Shown here one piece after another: positions 33,135 through 42,077 of a stretch of DNA of 64,000 nucleotides. Under the pieces are notes generated by a model. It ran no database searches and was not told where the DNA came from. It saw only the letters and a program-made list of their open reading frames with translations. Each line of letters opens with the position of its first letter. The stretch's first letter is position 1. This DNA comes from QHXW01 sp035280425. GTDB taxonomy: Bacteria; Acidobacteriota; Terriglobia; Bryobacterales; Bryobacteraceae. The stretch is taken from the NCBI GenBank assembly GCA_035280425.1, contig DATEFW010000025.1:124001-188000 (forward strand). Direction: 5' to 3'. The position numbers were made by a program, and so were the translations under genes.

Positions 33135-35993
33135 TCACTGCACCGCAATCGTGGCAAGTGTGCCGCTTATATACTTGGCGAAACCGCCGGACTCGTCCGG
33201 TTTGCCGGCTCCAACCGCAACGTAGACGTTACTGTAATCGATACAGCAGTCGGGGAAGGACACAAGCTGTGGCACGCGCGCATTGATTTGCAGCACCCCG
33301 GCCACAATCCCCGGCGCCGGCCCGGCGTAGAGAACTTCCGCCATATTGCCCGAAAAACTCACCGACACCGGCAGCACCGGCTTCTCGCTCGTATCCGTGG
33401 CGATCTCGCCGTCCGCAACCGCCGGCTGCATCTCGCCCGCTCCCGTCGCGTAAATCACCACCACCGACCCGATCTTCGCCGGATTGTGCAGCGAATTAAT
33501 CTTCCCATCCTGATTCAGCACGGCCGCCCGTCCTCCGCGCGGCGAAGGCGCATTGAGTGTGAACACCGCCGGCGCGGCCTCCGCCACGTTAACGCTCACC
33601 GCGGCCGACTTCTGCCCGCTATACTCCACCTGCACCTCGACGCCATTTTTCGGCGTAACTCCGAACGGCACGATGGCATTGATCTGATACGACTGCGCGT
33701 AAAGCACCGGCGCCGCCACGCCGTCAAACAAAACCCGCACGCCCGCCAGGTCATCGCCGATCTTCCCGGAGCTGATTTGCGCCCCAACGCCTTCGGGAGG
33801 CCCCAAGTCCGTTCCGAAAATTGTCACCAGCTCTCCCGGCGCCACCGGCCCGCGCGAAAGATCCGTCGCGTTCACCACCGCCTGCGGCAGAATCACCGGC
33901 ACCGCGCCGAATCCGCTGCTGCGAAGCACCGTGGCTTTTCTGATCTGCGAGCCTTCGGCAATATAGAGATTGCCGGTTGCGTCCACCGCCGCGTCCTGAG
34001 GTGACGTCAGCCCAAGGATGAAGCCCGGCCCGCCATCCTCATCCGGACTCTGGGGGCTGCCCGAGCCGGCTACCGTGTCGATCCTCCCACCCGGCCGTAC
34101 CCGGCGGATGCGTCCGTCGTCCCGGTCAACAATAAACAAATTCCCTTGCGCATCCACCCCCACCGATACAGGCGCCACCAATGCAGCCGAGGTTGCAAAG
34201 CCGCCGTCGTCGCTCTCCCCCGCCACTCCCGTGCCCGCGACCGTGCTGATCATCCCGTTCGAAACCTTGCGCACCACGTGATTACCCGTGTCCGCAATAT
34301 AGAGATTTCCCGCGGCATCCAATCTCACACCGCCGGGAGAAGAGAGTTGCGCGTCGGCCGCCGCGCCTCCGTCGCCGTTGTACCCTGCCGTGCCGTTTCC
34401 CGCGATTGTCCCGATCGTCCCATCCGGACTTACTTTGCGGATACGATTGTTCCCCGTGTCCGCAATGTAGACGGCGCCCTCATCATCGATAGCCACCCCC
34501 GATGGGTACGACAATTCAGCCGCCGCACCACTCCCTCCGTCGCCCGAGAATCCTGCCGGGCCAGTCCCGGCGAACGTATGGATCACGCCATCCAATCCCA
34601 CCATCCGAACCCGGTTATTTCCCGCATCGGCGATGTACAGATTCCCTGCCCGGTCAAAAACCAGCCCGCGCGGATCGTTGAGCGGCGCCGTGACTGCCGG
34701 GACGCCGTCGCCCGCGTAACCCTCCTCGCCGTCACCCGCGATGGTATTGATCACGCCGCTCTGATCGATCTTGCGAATCCGCCTGGCTGCCGTGTCGCTA
34801 AGGTAAATGTTCCCGGCAGCGTCCCGCGCAATGGCCGTAGTTCCTGCAAGCTGCGCCGCAGTGGCGCTTCCCCCGTCGCCGCTCGCAAACGACGCCGATC
34901 CCGCAATGGTCGTGAGTTTCCCCCGGCTGTCTACCTTCCGGACCACCCCGTCCGCAATATACAAATTGCCCGCATTGTCCGTAAACACGCCAACCGGATA
35001 GCTCAATTGCGATAACGTTGCTTCGCGGCCCGCGCCCAGCAGGATGCCGGCAACGCCTGTCCCGGCGACTGTGCTGATCATGCCATCGGGGGTAATCTTG
35101 CGCACGCGTTGATTCTGCCCGTCGGCCACATAAACATTGCCGGCGTGGTCTACGGCAACGCCCGTCGCGCTGTAGATGTTCGCGCGCGTCGCAAGAACGC
35201 CGTCGCCGTTATAACCCCCGATGCCCGTGCCGCCAATCGTGTGAATGATCCCGTCCGTCGTCACCTTGCGCACGCGATAGCCCTCGTAGTCGCCGATGTA
35301 GAGGTTGCCCGCGTCATCGAAGGCCAGGCCCCAGGGAGAAACCCGCGCATCCGTGGCCCGGATACCGTCGCCGTTATATCCGAACTGGCCGGTGCCGGCG
35401 AAAGTCGAGATCGTCCCGTGGGTATCGATTCTCCGCACCCGGTTCCCGCCGTACTCGCCAACGTAGAGATTGCCCTGCCGGTCGAGCGCCAGCCCGAACG
35501 GCTGCCACAGCGAGGCCGCTACAGCCGGTCCGCCGTCGCCCGTGCTGTCGAAGGAACCCGTGCCTGCGATCGTGATCACCGTGCCGCCCGCGGGAATCTT
35601 CAAAACGCGATTGTGATCCGTGTCGGCGATGTACAACGCGCCGCTGTCATCGACGGCAACGCCCAGCGAGCCGCCCAGTTGAATAGTTCCAGGCGCTCCA
35701 TCCGCGCTGAACCCCGCCACGCCCGGCCCCGCGGCGGTACTGATGATGCCGCTTGCATCAATCTTGCGAACTCTCGTCCCGCCGGCGACGTAGAGGTTTC
35801 CCTCCCGGTCCATGGCCAGAGATTCCGCACTGACCCAGGCGGAAATCGCAGGCCCGCCGTCTCCAGTGAAATTTTGTAGGTTGATGACGCCCGCCAGCGA
35901 GCTGAGAGTATAAAGCGGGCCGGGCCCCTGCGTCGCAGAAAACCCAACGGAAACAACCAGGGCCGCGAGGCAGCCCATGCCGGGTCCTTTCAT
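33135..35993 (-). CDS. NHL-repeat protein with Solibacter-type C-terminal domain
   Basis: An exported protein of 952 residues. A signal peptide (GCLAALVVSVGFSATQG) leads into about a dozen NHL-type repeats, each with a NLYIADxxNxRVRKV core and a GxGxxGYNGDGGPAxxAxL loop; these build a beta-propeller. The last 240 residues form a different domain (VVIYATGAGEMQPAVADGE and VLQINARVP), the TIGR03437-type C-terminal domain that is highly expanded in Solibacter and relatives. The protein is probably attached to or released at the cell surface; the role is unknown. It is a strong taxonomic marker for this window. Its start is 99 bases from the ahcY stop. Confidence 0.85.
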   Translation of the reverse strand: MKGPGMGCLAALVVSVGFSATQGPGPLYTLSSLAGVINLQNFTGDGGPAISAWVSAESLAMDREGNLYVAGGTRVRKIDASGIISTAAGPGVAGFSADGAPGTIQLGGSLGVAVDDSGALYIADTDHNRVLKIPAGGTVITIAGTGSFDSTGDGGPAVAASLWQPFGLALDRQGNLYVGEYGGNRVRRIDTHGTISTFAGTGQFGYNGDGIRATDARVSPWGLAFDDAGNLYIGDYEGYRVRKVTTDGIIHTIGGTGIGGYNGDGVLATRANIYSATGVAVDHAGNVYVADGQNQRVRKITPDGMISTVAGTGVAGILLGAGREATLSQLSYPVGVFTDNAGNLYIADGVVRKVDSRGKLTTIAGSASFASGDGGSATAAQLAGTTAIARDAAGNIYLSDTAARRIRKIDQSGVINTIAGDGEEGYAGDGVPAVTAPLNDPRGLVFDRAGNLYIADAGNNRVRMVGLDGVIHTFAGTGPAGFSGDGGSGAAAELSYPSGVAIDDEGAVYIADTGNNRIRKVSPDGTIGTIAGNGTAGYNGDGGAAADAQLSSPGGVRLDAAGNLYIADTGNHVVRKVSNGMISTVAGTGVAGESDDGGFATSAALVAPVSVGVDAQGNLFIVDRDDGRIRRVRPGGRIDTVAGSGSPQSPDEDGGPGFILGLTSPQDAAVDATGNLYIAEGSQIRKATVLRSSGFGAVPVILPQAVVNATDLSRGPVAPGELVTIFGTDLGPPEGVGAQISSGKIGDDLAGVRVLFDGVAAPVLYAQSYQINAIVPFGVTPKNGVEVQVEYSGQKSAAVSVNVAEAAPAVFTLNAPSPRGGRAAVLNQDGKINSLHNPAKIGSVVVIYATGAGEMQPAVADGEIATDTSEKPVLPVSVSFSGNMAEVLYAGPAPGIVAGVLQINARVPQLVSFPDCCIDYSNVYVAVGAGKPDESGGFAKYISGTLATIAVQ

Positions 35994-36092
35994 CTGAGTT
36001 ACCTCCTCAGGAAACGGACGCGGCGGAAATCAGTGTATCACTCCACGGCGGCAAGAGCAGCCGCCCCATACTTCCCAGGTCGAGCGGAACCT

Positions 36093-37373
36093 CTACGTCC
36101 CTTCGCCCCAGCTCGAAAGATAATGCTCCTGCTCGACCGTCAGCCGGTCGATCTTGACCCCCATCGATTCCAGCTTCATCTTGGCAACTTGCTTGTCGAG
36201 CGCTTCCGGCACCGGATAAACGCGCTTCTCGAGCGTCGCGTGGTTCTTCACCATGTACTCCGCTGAAAGCGCCTGGTTGGCAAAGCTCATATCCATCACC
36301 GACGCCGGGTGCCCCTCCGCCGCCGCCAGATTCACCAGGCGTCCTTCGCCCAGCACATAAATGCGCCGCCCGTCGCGCAGCGCAAACTCTTCCACGAACT
36401 CGCGCGTCTGCCGCCGGGAAGACGCAATCTTGCCCAGCGTCTCGAGATCGATCTCCACATTGAAGTGTCCCGAGTTGGCAAGGATCGCGCCGTTCTTCAG
36501 CTTGTCGAACTGATCGCGCCCGATAGCGTGCTTGTTGCCGGTCACGGTGATGAAGATGTCGCCGATCACCGCGGCCTCGGTCATCGACATCACGCGATAA
36601 CCGTCCATCAGCGCTTCTAGCGCTTTGGTTGGGTCGACTTCGGTGACAATCACGTTGGCGCCCAGCCCGCGCGCCCGCATCGCCACTCCGCGCCCGCACC
36701 AGCCGTAACCCGCCACTACGACGTTCAATCCGGCCAGCAGCATGTTGGTCGCGCGAATAATTCCATCGATCGTGCTTTGCCCGGTGCCATAGCGGTTGTC
36801 GAACAAATGCTTCGTGTAAGCGTCGTTCACCGCCACGATGGGATACCGCAGCACGCCTTCCTTCGCCATGGCGCGCAGCCGGATCACGCCCGTCGTGGTC
36901 TCCTCCGTGCCGCCCAGAACCTCGCCCAGCAGATCCTGGCGCTTGGTGTGCAGCATGTGCACCAGGTCCGCGCCGTCGTCCATGGTGAGTTGCGGCCTGT
37001 GGTCGGCGGCAGCCGTCACATGAGAGTAGTAAACGTCGTTCGATTCGCCTTTAATGGCATACACAGGAATGCCGTAATCCCGCACCAGCGTGGCCGCCAC
37101 GTCATCCTGCGTCGATAGCGGATTGGACGCGCACAGCACAATCGAAGCTCCGCCGTCTTTGAGCGTGATCATCAGATTCGCGGTCTCGGTCGTTACGTGA
37201 AGGCACGCCGAAACCCGCAATCCGGCGAGCGGCTGCGTCTTGATGAACTGCTTGCGAATCGTCTGCAGCACCGGCATGGACTGAAATGCCCATTCCGTGC
37301 GCCGTTTGCCCAGATCGGCGAGCGCTAAATCTTTCACATCACAGGCAACTTGCGTTTGCGTATTTACTGGCAT
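36093..37373 (-). CDS. ahcY: Adenosylhomocysteinase
   Basis: Hydrolyses S-adenosylhomocysteine to adenosine and homocysteine, using tightly bound NAD. The 426-residue enzyme has the DLALADLGKRRTEWAF start, SNPLSTQDDVAA, TTTGVIRLRAM, the NAD loop in VVAGYGWCGRGVAMR and SGHFNVEIDLETL. The C-terminus ends in YLSSWGEGT rather than the YRY found in many eukaryotic and bacterial forms. The start is the ATG at 37373. It follows metK on the same strand after 93 bases and is probably in the same methyl-cycle operon. The gap between them holds a GACAGGC/GCCTGTC hairpin without a T-tract. Confidence 0.95.
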   Translation of the reverse strand: MPVNTQTQVACDVKDLALADLGKRRTEWAFQSMPVLQTIRKQFIKTQPLAGLRVSACLHVTTETANLMITLKDGGASIVLCASNPLSTQDDVAATLVRDYGIPVYAIKGESNDVYYSHVTAAADHRPQLTMDDGADLVHMLHTKRQDLLGEVLGGTEETTTGVIRLRAMAKEGVLRYPIVAVNDAYTKHLFDNRYGTGQSTIDGIIRATNMLLAGLNVVVAGYGWCGRGVAMRARGLGANVIVTEVDPTKALEALMDGYRVMSMTEAAVIGDIFITVTGNKHAIGRDQFDKLKNGAILANSGHFNVEIDLETLGKIASSRRQTREFVEEFALRDGRRIYVLGEGRLVNLAAAEGHPASVMDMSFANQALSAEYMVKNHATLEKRVYPVPEALDKQVAKMKLESMGVKIDRLTVEQEHYLSSWGEGT

Positions 37374-37466
37374 GAATATTCCTTAAAAGTCCTTGTTAAC
37401 CGGACAGGCGGCGCCTGTCTGTCTGGAAATGTTGAGCGGCGCCGGCGCCGGGCGCCTGCCACCGGT

Positions 37467-38636
37467 CTAATGCGCCGCGGTCTCGGCCACCGGCGCTTCC
37501 TGACGTAATTCTTCGGCTTTGTCCGTCCGTTCCCAGGAAAAACTCTCTTCGCTGCGGCCAAAATGTCCGAATGCGGCCGTCTTGCGATAGATGGGCCGCC
37601 GCAGTTTCAGATACTCGATGATGCCTTTGGGGGTCAGCGGAAAATGTGCGCGAATCAATTCGGTCATCTTCTCTTCCGGGACCACCCCGGTGCCGAATGC
37701 ATTGACCATAACCGACACCGGGTCCGCGACGCCGATGGCGTACGCCAGTTGCACTTCACAACGGGAAGCCAGCCCGGCCGCCACCAAATTCTTGGCGATG
37801 TGCCGCGCCATGTAGCATGCGGAACGGTCCACCTTGGTCGGATCTTTTCCGGAAAACGCGCCGCCGCCGTGCCGCCCCATCCCGCCGTACGTGTCCACGA
37901 TGATCTTCCGGCCCGTCAGGCCCGTATCGCCGTGCGGCCCGCCCACCACAAACCGGCCGGTGGGATTAATGTGATATTTCGTCGCCGAATCGGTCATGCC
38001 GGCGGGAATGACGGCATCGACGATGTGCTTTTTCACTTCCGCCCGTAAAGTCTCGGTCGAGACCTCATCGCTGTGCTGCGTGGAGATCACCACGGCGTCG
38101 ATGCGCTTAGGCCGCCCGCCCGCATATTCCACACTGACCTGCGATTTGCCGTCCGGCCGCAGAAAGTCCAGGATACCCGCCCGCCGCGCCTCCGACAGCC
38201 GCCGCGTCAGCTTGTGCGCCAGCATAATGGGCATGGGCATCAGTTCCGGCGTCTCGTCACAGGCATAGCCGAACATCAGGCCCTGATCCCCCGCCCCACC
38301 CGGGTCCACTCCCATCGCGATATCCGGCGATTGCCCTTGAATCGTATTGAGCACGCCGCAGGTCTTGCAGTCGAAGCCAAAGGCGGCATCGGTGTAACCT
38401 ACCTCTTGAATCGTTTGCCGCGCGATTTTGGGGACATCCACGTAACAGGTCGTGGTTATTTCGCCCGCCACGACACAGATCCCCGTGGTCACCAGAACTT
38501 CGCAGGCCACCCGGCCATATGGGTCCTGTTCCAAGACCGCGTCCAGCACGGCGTCTGAAATCTGGTCCGCAATCTTATCCGGGTGCCCCTCAGTTACCGA
38601 TTCGGACGTGAACAAATGTTTCGGTGCTACAGCCAT
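37467..38636 (-). CDS. metK: S-adenosylmethionine synthetase
   Basis: Makes SAM from methionine and ATP. The product is 389 residues from the ATG at 38636, which has GGGAGG four to nine bases upstream; the longer frame from 38669 has no such site. Landmarks are FTSESVTEGHPDKIADQ (with the ATP-binding His), GAGDQGLMFGYA, the KDPTKVDRSACYMARH segment with catalytic Asp/Arg, and GGPHGDTGLTGRKIIVDTYGG. The following ahcY gene regenerates homocysteine, so the two form a SAM-cycle unit. The leader region between this gene and the divergent TDT gene contains a closed multi-stem structure, described separately. Confidence 0.95.
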   Translation of the reverse strand: MAVAPKHLFTSESVTEGHPDKIADQISDAVLDAVLEQDPYGRVACEVLVTTGICVVAGEITTTCYVDVPKIARQTIQEVGYTDAAFGFDCKTCGVLNTIQGQSPDIAMGVDPGGAGDQGLMFGYACDETPELMPMPIMLAHKLTRRLSEARRAGILDFLRPDGKSQVSVEYAGGRPKRIDAVVISTQHSDEVSTETLRAEVKKHIVDAVIPAGMTDSATKYHINPTGRFVVGGPHGDTGLTGRKIIVDTYGGMGRHGGGAFSGKDPTKVDRSACYMARHIAKNLVAAGLASRCEVQLAYAIGVADPVSVMVNAFGTGVVPEEKMTELIRAHFPLTPKGIIEYLKLRRPIYRKTAAFGHFGRSEESFSWERTDKAEELRQEAPVAETAAH

Positions 38637-38741
38637 AGCCCTCCCTGGGGTTAATCTCTTCTGGTTCAACGCGCCGGAAAAGCCTTATCTACTTGTGGCG
38701 CAAATGATTAAGTTTATCCTGCGCAGGGAGCATCGTCAATC

Positions 38742-38826
38742 CGGTGACTTCCGGACGCCCGTTTCGTCCCCCGAGGCCTTCACTTCTCCCCCCGGCCGTT
38801 GCACCGGCTTGTGACCCAAGTCACCG
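38742..38826. other. Closed multi-stem structure in the metK/TDT divergent region
   Basis: CGGTGACTT at 38742-38750 pairs perfectly with AAGTCACCG at 38818-38826, a 9-bp closing stem. Inside it lie GGACG 38753-38757 with CGTCC 38765-38769, and GCCG 38795-38798 with CGGC 38803-38806 or so. This is the layout of a three-way junction, on either strand. As metK leader, it ends about 105 bases before the start codon; as TDT leader, it lies 23-44 bases before the start. I compared it from memory with SAM-I, SAM-II, SAM-IV, SAH and SAM-Chlorobi RNAs and did not find a match. The role as a regulatory RNA is inference; it could also be a chance closed inverted repeat. Confidence 0.4.
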
Positions 38827-38869
38827 CGCGCGAACGGTTAGCGCGGCTATGCTCCACCAAGAGGTACGT

Positions 38870-39973
38870 GTGTCAACCGGCATCCTGGGCCCATCCGCAC
38901 CACCACCGCTGAGCGGCTTGCGCGGTCTCGTCACCGACTTCTCTCCCGCCTATTTCGCCATGGTCATGGCGACAGGAATTGTCTCGCTTTCAGCCCACAT
39001 GCTGGGGATGGCGAAACTGGCTTTCGCACTCTTCGGGCTGAACATAGCAGCGTACGTGGCCATCTGGACCTTAAACGTGCTTCGGATCCGCTGGTTTAGA
39101 CAACTCGTAGCCCGGGATCTGGTGGACCACCAGCGCGGCCCCGGTTTTTTTACCGCCGTTGCCGCATCCAGCGTTCTTGGCAGCCAGTTTGTTCTGATCA
39201 CCGCGAATTTCCGCATCGCCATCGCTTTGTTGTTTCTTGCGATCGCTCTGTGGGTCTTGCTGATCTACACCATTCTGACGGCCTTCACCATCAAAGAAGA
39301 CAAGCCCGCTCTATACCAAGGAATCACCGGGGCATGGCTTCTCGCCGTGGTGGCCACGCAATCTGTTGCGGGCCTGAGCGCTCTGGTCGCGCTTCATTGG
39401 AATCAGCCCTACCGCCTCATCATCAACTTTTTCGCCCTCTCGATGTGGTTATGGGGCGGGATGCTGTACATCTGGATGATCTCGCTCATTTTCTACCGCT
39501 ATACTTTCTTTCGCTTCTCGCCCGGAGATCTCACGCCGCCTTACTGGATCAACATGGGAGCGATGGCCATCTCCGCCCTGGCCGGCGCTCGCTTAATCAC
39601 AAACACGCCCGACGCGCCGTTTCTCGATTCCCTGCTTCCTTTCCTCAAAGGATTCACGGTGTTCTACTGGGCTACGGGCACCTGGTGGATTCCGATGCTC
39701 GCCATCCTGGCAGCCTGGCGATACATTTACAGGCGTTTTCCGCTGGAATACGATCCGCTTTATTGGGGCGCGGTCTTCCCGCTCGGAATGTACACCGCTT
39801 GCACTTTCCAGATGGCGCAGGCGATGCAATTGGACTTCCTGTTTGCAGTGCCTCGCTTCTTCATTTACATAGCGCTGGCCGCCTGGATTGCCACTTTCCT
39901 TGGGCTTTGCCGCCGTCTGGCCGCCGGCTTGGTCGGACCGCTGCGCCGAGCGACGGGCCGGCCGTCCACATAG
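38870..39973 (+). CDS. TDT-family transporter (TehA/SLAC1-like)
   Basis: Membrane protein of the tellurite-resistance/dicarboxylate transporter family, with ten predicted TM helices. From GTG 38870 the product is 367 residues; AAGAGG lies about six bases upstream. An ATG at 38849 would add seven residues. The start reads VTDFSPAYFAMVMATGIVSLS, the N-terminal TM1 of the family, and the later DPLYWGAVFPLGMYTACTF is well conserved. Members move C4-dicarboxylates, sulfite, nitrate or chloride-like anions; the substrate is unknown. It is divergent from metK, 233 bases away. The gap includes the multi-stem structure. Confidence 0.82.
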   Translation: MSTGILGPSAPPPLSGLRGLVTDFSPAYFAMVMATGIVSLSAHMLGMAKLAFALFGLNIAAYVAIWTLNVLRIRWFRQLVARDLVDHQRGPGFFTAVAASSVLGSQFVLITANFRIAIALLFLAIALWVLLIYTILTAFTIKEDKPALYQGITGAWLLAVVATQSVAGLSALVALHWNQPYRLIINFFALSMWLWGGMLYIWMISLIFYRYTFFRFSPGDLTPPYWINMGAMAISALAGARLITNTPDAPFLDSLLPFLKGFTVFYWATGTWWIPMLAILAAWRYIYRRFPLEYDPLYWGAVFPLGMYTACTFQMAQAMQLDFLFAVPRFFIYIALAAWIATFLGLCRRLAAGLVGPLRRATGRPST

Positions 39974-39992
39974 CGTGACCAGGCGCGGCGAT

Positions 39993-40988
39993 TCACCGCC
40001 CTTTAAAATGCACCGTAAACACCGTCTCCCAGGCTGCGGGCATTCCGTCACAGGTGGCCGGCGAGAAAGTCCAGCCCGAAACGAGCTTGATGGCTTCCCC
40101 GTTCAATTCCGGCTCCAGTTGCTCAATGGCTTTCAGGTTGGAGACATGACCATCGGTCCCGATGAGCCCGAGCAGCCGCACGTCCCGAACGTTTGGCGAT
40201 CCGCCTGGCTCGGGCTGCGGCGCGTTCTCGGCATACGCCCGCCGGAAATTCTGGCAGATGAAGCCGGTCGCTGTTTCCGGAACGCTGAAAAAATCGGGCG
40301 GATAATCTGATTTCGGAACTACCGTTTCCTCGATCTCGATCACTTTACGCCCCGCTTCCCAGCGCTCGATGTGCCCCGGCAGAAATGCACCTGCGAAAGC
40401 GAGAAAGTTCGCATTTTTCGTGACTTCATCGCCCTGGCGAATCGACAGCAGCCATCCTTCGCGTGCCGCCACGCAGATCTCGCCCGGCTGCATGCGGTCT
40501 CCGAAAACACTCTCGAACTCCACGCAGCGCGTATCCGCAGGCCCGTTCCGGATGGACCGGATAACGTCCTGTTGATCGAAACGGCCCAGATAAATGGGCG
40601 TCAGCTTGGGCAACAGCTCTAATACCGCCGGTTTGGGACTGTTGTTCCGGGTTACGCTGATCCGCCGGCCGTTGCGAATTTGGACAGGCTGGTACTCGCC
40701 GTAATGCCACTCCTGGCGGCGCAAGCCCGGTCCGCCGAAACTGCTGATGTACTCGCCTTCCGCCGCTTCGCCCGGCGCTGGTTCCGGCACGCGAAAACGC
40801 AGCGTCATCTCGTTTGGCGGCCATACCGCCGGTGTGCTCACGCGGTTGGCCCGCTCGAGCAGGCCAACGGCCTCGGCGCGCAGCTTGGGATCCTCGGGAG
40901 GCTGGACTTCCGGTCGCAGGGTAGCAGTTTGGGCGCTCAGCAGAACGGCAGCCCACAAACACGCCAGCCCGGTCAGAGCCACCCGCAT
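39993..40988 (-). CDS. Exported protein with TonB C-terminal-like domain
   Basis: A 331-residue exported protein. A signal peptide (VALTGLACLWAAVLLSAQ) is followed by a beta-rich region without a known name. Residues 255-331 form a TonB C-terminal-like fold (VRDVRLLGLIGTDGHVSNLKAI, then GEAIKLVSGWTFSPATCDGMPAAWETVFTVHFKGR). No N-terminal TM anchor of TonB is present, so it is not an energy transducer in the ordinary way. Similar proteins are multiplied in Acidobacteria. It converges with the TDT gene, with 19 bases between stops. Function unknown. Confidence 0.7.
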   Translation of the reverse strand: MRVALTGLACLWAAVLLSAQTATLRPEVQPPEDPKLRAEAVGLLERANRVSTPAVWPPNEMTLRFRVPEPAPGEAAEGEYISSFGGPGLRRQEWHYGEYQPVQIRNGRRISVTRNNSPKPAVLELLPKLTPIYLGRFDQQDVIRSIRNGPADTRCVEFESVFGDRMQPGEICVAAREGWLLSIRQGDEVTKNANFLAFAGAFLPGHIERWEAGRKVIEIEETVVPKSDYPPDFFSVPETATGFICQNFRRAYAENAPQPEPGGSPNVRDVRLLGLIGTDGHVSNLKAIEQLEPELNGEAIKLVSGWTFSPATCDGMPAAWETVFTVHFKGR

Positions 40989-41076
40989 GCCGAAAATTTT
41001 AACAAGAGCAGGACGTTTCCGATAGGCCGCTTTAAGCCGGTTTTCTGCTAGACTGCCTCGATCGCAAGGAGGACTT

Positions 41077-41502
41077 GTGAACTGGAAACTGGTCTTTCAA
41101 CTGTCGTTGTTCGGGCTGGCCATGGCCGTCGGAACCGTTTTCGTGATTCCCTCCAACATCGAACCCTTGTTTTGGCTCGCGATTTTCCTGGTGTGTGCTT
41201 TTGTGATCGCCAAAGCTCAGGCGAAGGGGCATTTCCTCCATGGCCTGCTCGTAAGCCTAGTCAATAGTGTCTGGATCACCAGCACTCACATTCTGCTGTT
41301 CAACCAATACGTCGCCCGCCACGCCCAGGAAATGCAGATGATGAAATCCATGCCGCTGCCGGATTCTCCGCGAACCATGATGGCGCTTATGGGGCCGCTG
41401 ATCGGCGTAATCTCAGGCGTGATCCTCGGCCTATTTGCGTTTGTGGCGGGTAAGCTGGTGAAACCGAATCTAGCCGGGCGGCACGCCGCATCCGGCGCAT
41501 GA
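41077..41502 (+). CDS. Small membrane protein, function unknown
   Basis: A 141-residue protein starting with GTG at 41077 (GGAGG in GCAAGGAGGACTT upstream, 5-9 bases away). It has three to four predicted TM segments: one at the N-terminus (LVFQLSLFGLAMAVGTVFVI), LFWLAIFLVCAFVIA, LHGLLVSLVNSVWITSTHILL, and a last one (PLIGVISGVILGLFAFVAGKLV) near the C-terminus. The tail GRHAASGA is also present, slightly changed, in the duplicated 3' fragment at 42018-42077. I do not recognise a named family. The duplicated tail suggests the gene and its neighbour were once adjacent to the end of the receptor gene. Confidence 0.7.
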   Translation: MNWKLVFQLSLFGLAMAVGTVFVIPSNIEPLFWLAIFLVCAFVIAKAQAKGHFLHGLLVSLVNSVWITSTHILLFNQYVARHAQEMQMMKSMPLPDSPRTMMALMGPLIGVISGVILGLFAFVAGKLVKPNLAGRHAASGA

Positions 41503-41582
41503 GTCCCCGGAACAAAAATCAGAACGAAAACTTCAGACCGAACGGAATCTGCCGCATTGGCGGCGCCAGGCTGATGATCTGG
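41443..41582. repeat. 140-bp direct repeat, copy A
   Basis: This segment aligns with 42018-42157 without gaps over 140 bases at 120 identical positions (86%). It includes the last 60 bases of the small membrane gene, the short intergenic spacer, and about 64 bases that encode, on the minus strand, a tail like that of the TonB receptor (QIISLAPPMRQIPFGLKFSF and stop). Confidence 0.9.
41519..41581 (-). pseudogene. 3' remnant of a TonB-receptor gene
   Basis: The minus strand encodes QIISLAPPMRQIPFGLKFSF followed by a stop. The intact receptor at 42094-45513 ends QITSLAAPMRQIQFGLKFLF. Fifteen of 20 residues agree. The similarity ends about 41582, where the next frame is the unrelated 122-residue membrane gene. 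It is a duplicated receptor tail without the rest of the gene. Confidence 0.8.
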
Positions 41583-41597
41583 CGCCGGCGTTGGGTG

Positions 41598-41966
41598 TCA
41601 TGCCCCCCTGCTCGCCATGCGCCATTCCAGGCAGAAGGAAATGCACACACCGGCGCAAAGAGGAAGCCAGATCGCCCATGACGGGAAGTGGACCACACCC
41701 AGTCTTCGCAATAGAAACAATGCGCCAGAAACCAGGAAAAGCGGCCCGTCAATCAAACAGTGATATGTACGATTACGAATCCAGTTGGCAAAGCAGCCTG
41801 CGGACATGGCGAACAGGATCGTGATAGCCGACTTTGCCTGCAGCGGTTCCCAGATCGCGCCCATGAGGCCGAGAAGGGCCCATGCGACGATGGTGACACA
41901 AAGCCAGTAAAGGATCGCACCCGGAGAGCTACAGCAGGCGCTTTTCCGGGCGAGCATCGAGGACAT
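41598..41966 (-). CDS. Small four-TM membrane protein
   Basis: A 122-residue protein with four predicted TM helices: AILYWLCVTIVAWALLGLMG, ITILFAMSAGCFANW, GPLFLVSGALFLLRR and WAIWLPLCAGVCISF. A central NWIRNRTYHCLIDGP motif occurs, as I recall, in acidobacterial membrane proteins of unknown function. It starts with the ATG at 41966. It lies between the two copies of the 140-bp repeat, with its stop end 15 bases from copy A and its start 52 bases from copy B, so the duplication or the capture of this gene produced the present arrangement. Nothing else can be said of its role. Confidence 0.6.
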   Translation of the reverse strand: MSSMLARKSACCSSPGAILYWLCVTIVAWALLGLMGAIWEPLQAKSAITILFAMSAGCFANWIRNRTYHCLIDGPLFLVSGALFLLRRLGVVHFPSWAIWLPLCAGVCISFCLEWRMASRGA

Positions 41967-42017
41967 GGTAACAGCGTAAAGCTGGCGATGGTACTTCGCG
42001 ATGGTTTGCTCGCGATC

Positions 42018-42077
42018 GTGGCCGGCAAGCTGGTCAAGCCGGATCTAGCCGGGCGGCGCGCTCGATCCGGCGCATGA
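42018..42077 (+). pseudogene. 3' remnant of the small membrane gene
   Basis: In frame it reads VAGKLVKPDLAGRRARSGA and stop, against VAGKLVKPNLAGRHAASGA and stop in the intact gene at 41077-41502. A start codon, the first 120 residues and a ribosome binding site are missing. It forms the left part of repeat copy B. Confidence 0.8.

Noticed and set aside
36007..36699. Long leftward frame over the ahcY region
   Set aside because: It is a shifted frame of ahcY; the 426-residue frame carries all the family motifs.
37374..37466. SAH riboswitch before ahcY
   Set aside because: The gap has a GACAGGC/GCCTGTC hairpin but not the conserved SAH-riboswitch sequence as I know it. It is also only 93 bases and lies within an operon.
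38637..38869. SAM-I or SAM-II riboswitch before metK
   Set aside because: The closed structure does not show the kink-turn GGUGGAGGGA segment of SAM-I or the SAM-II pseudoknot sequence. I kept it only as an unassigned structure.
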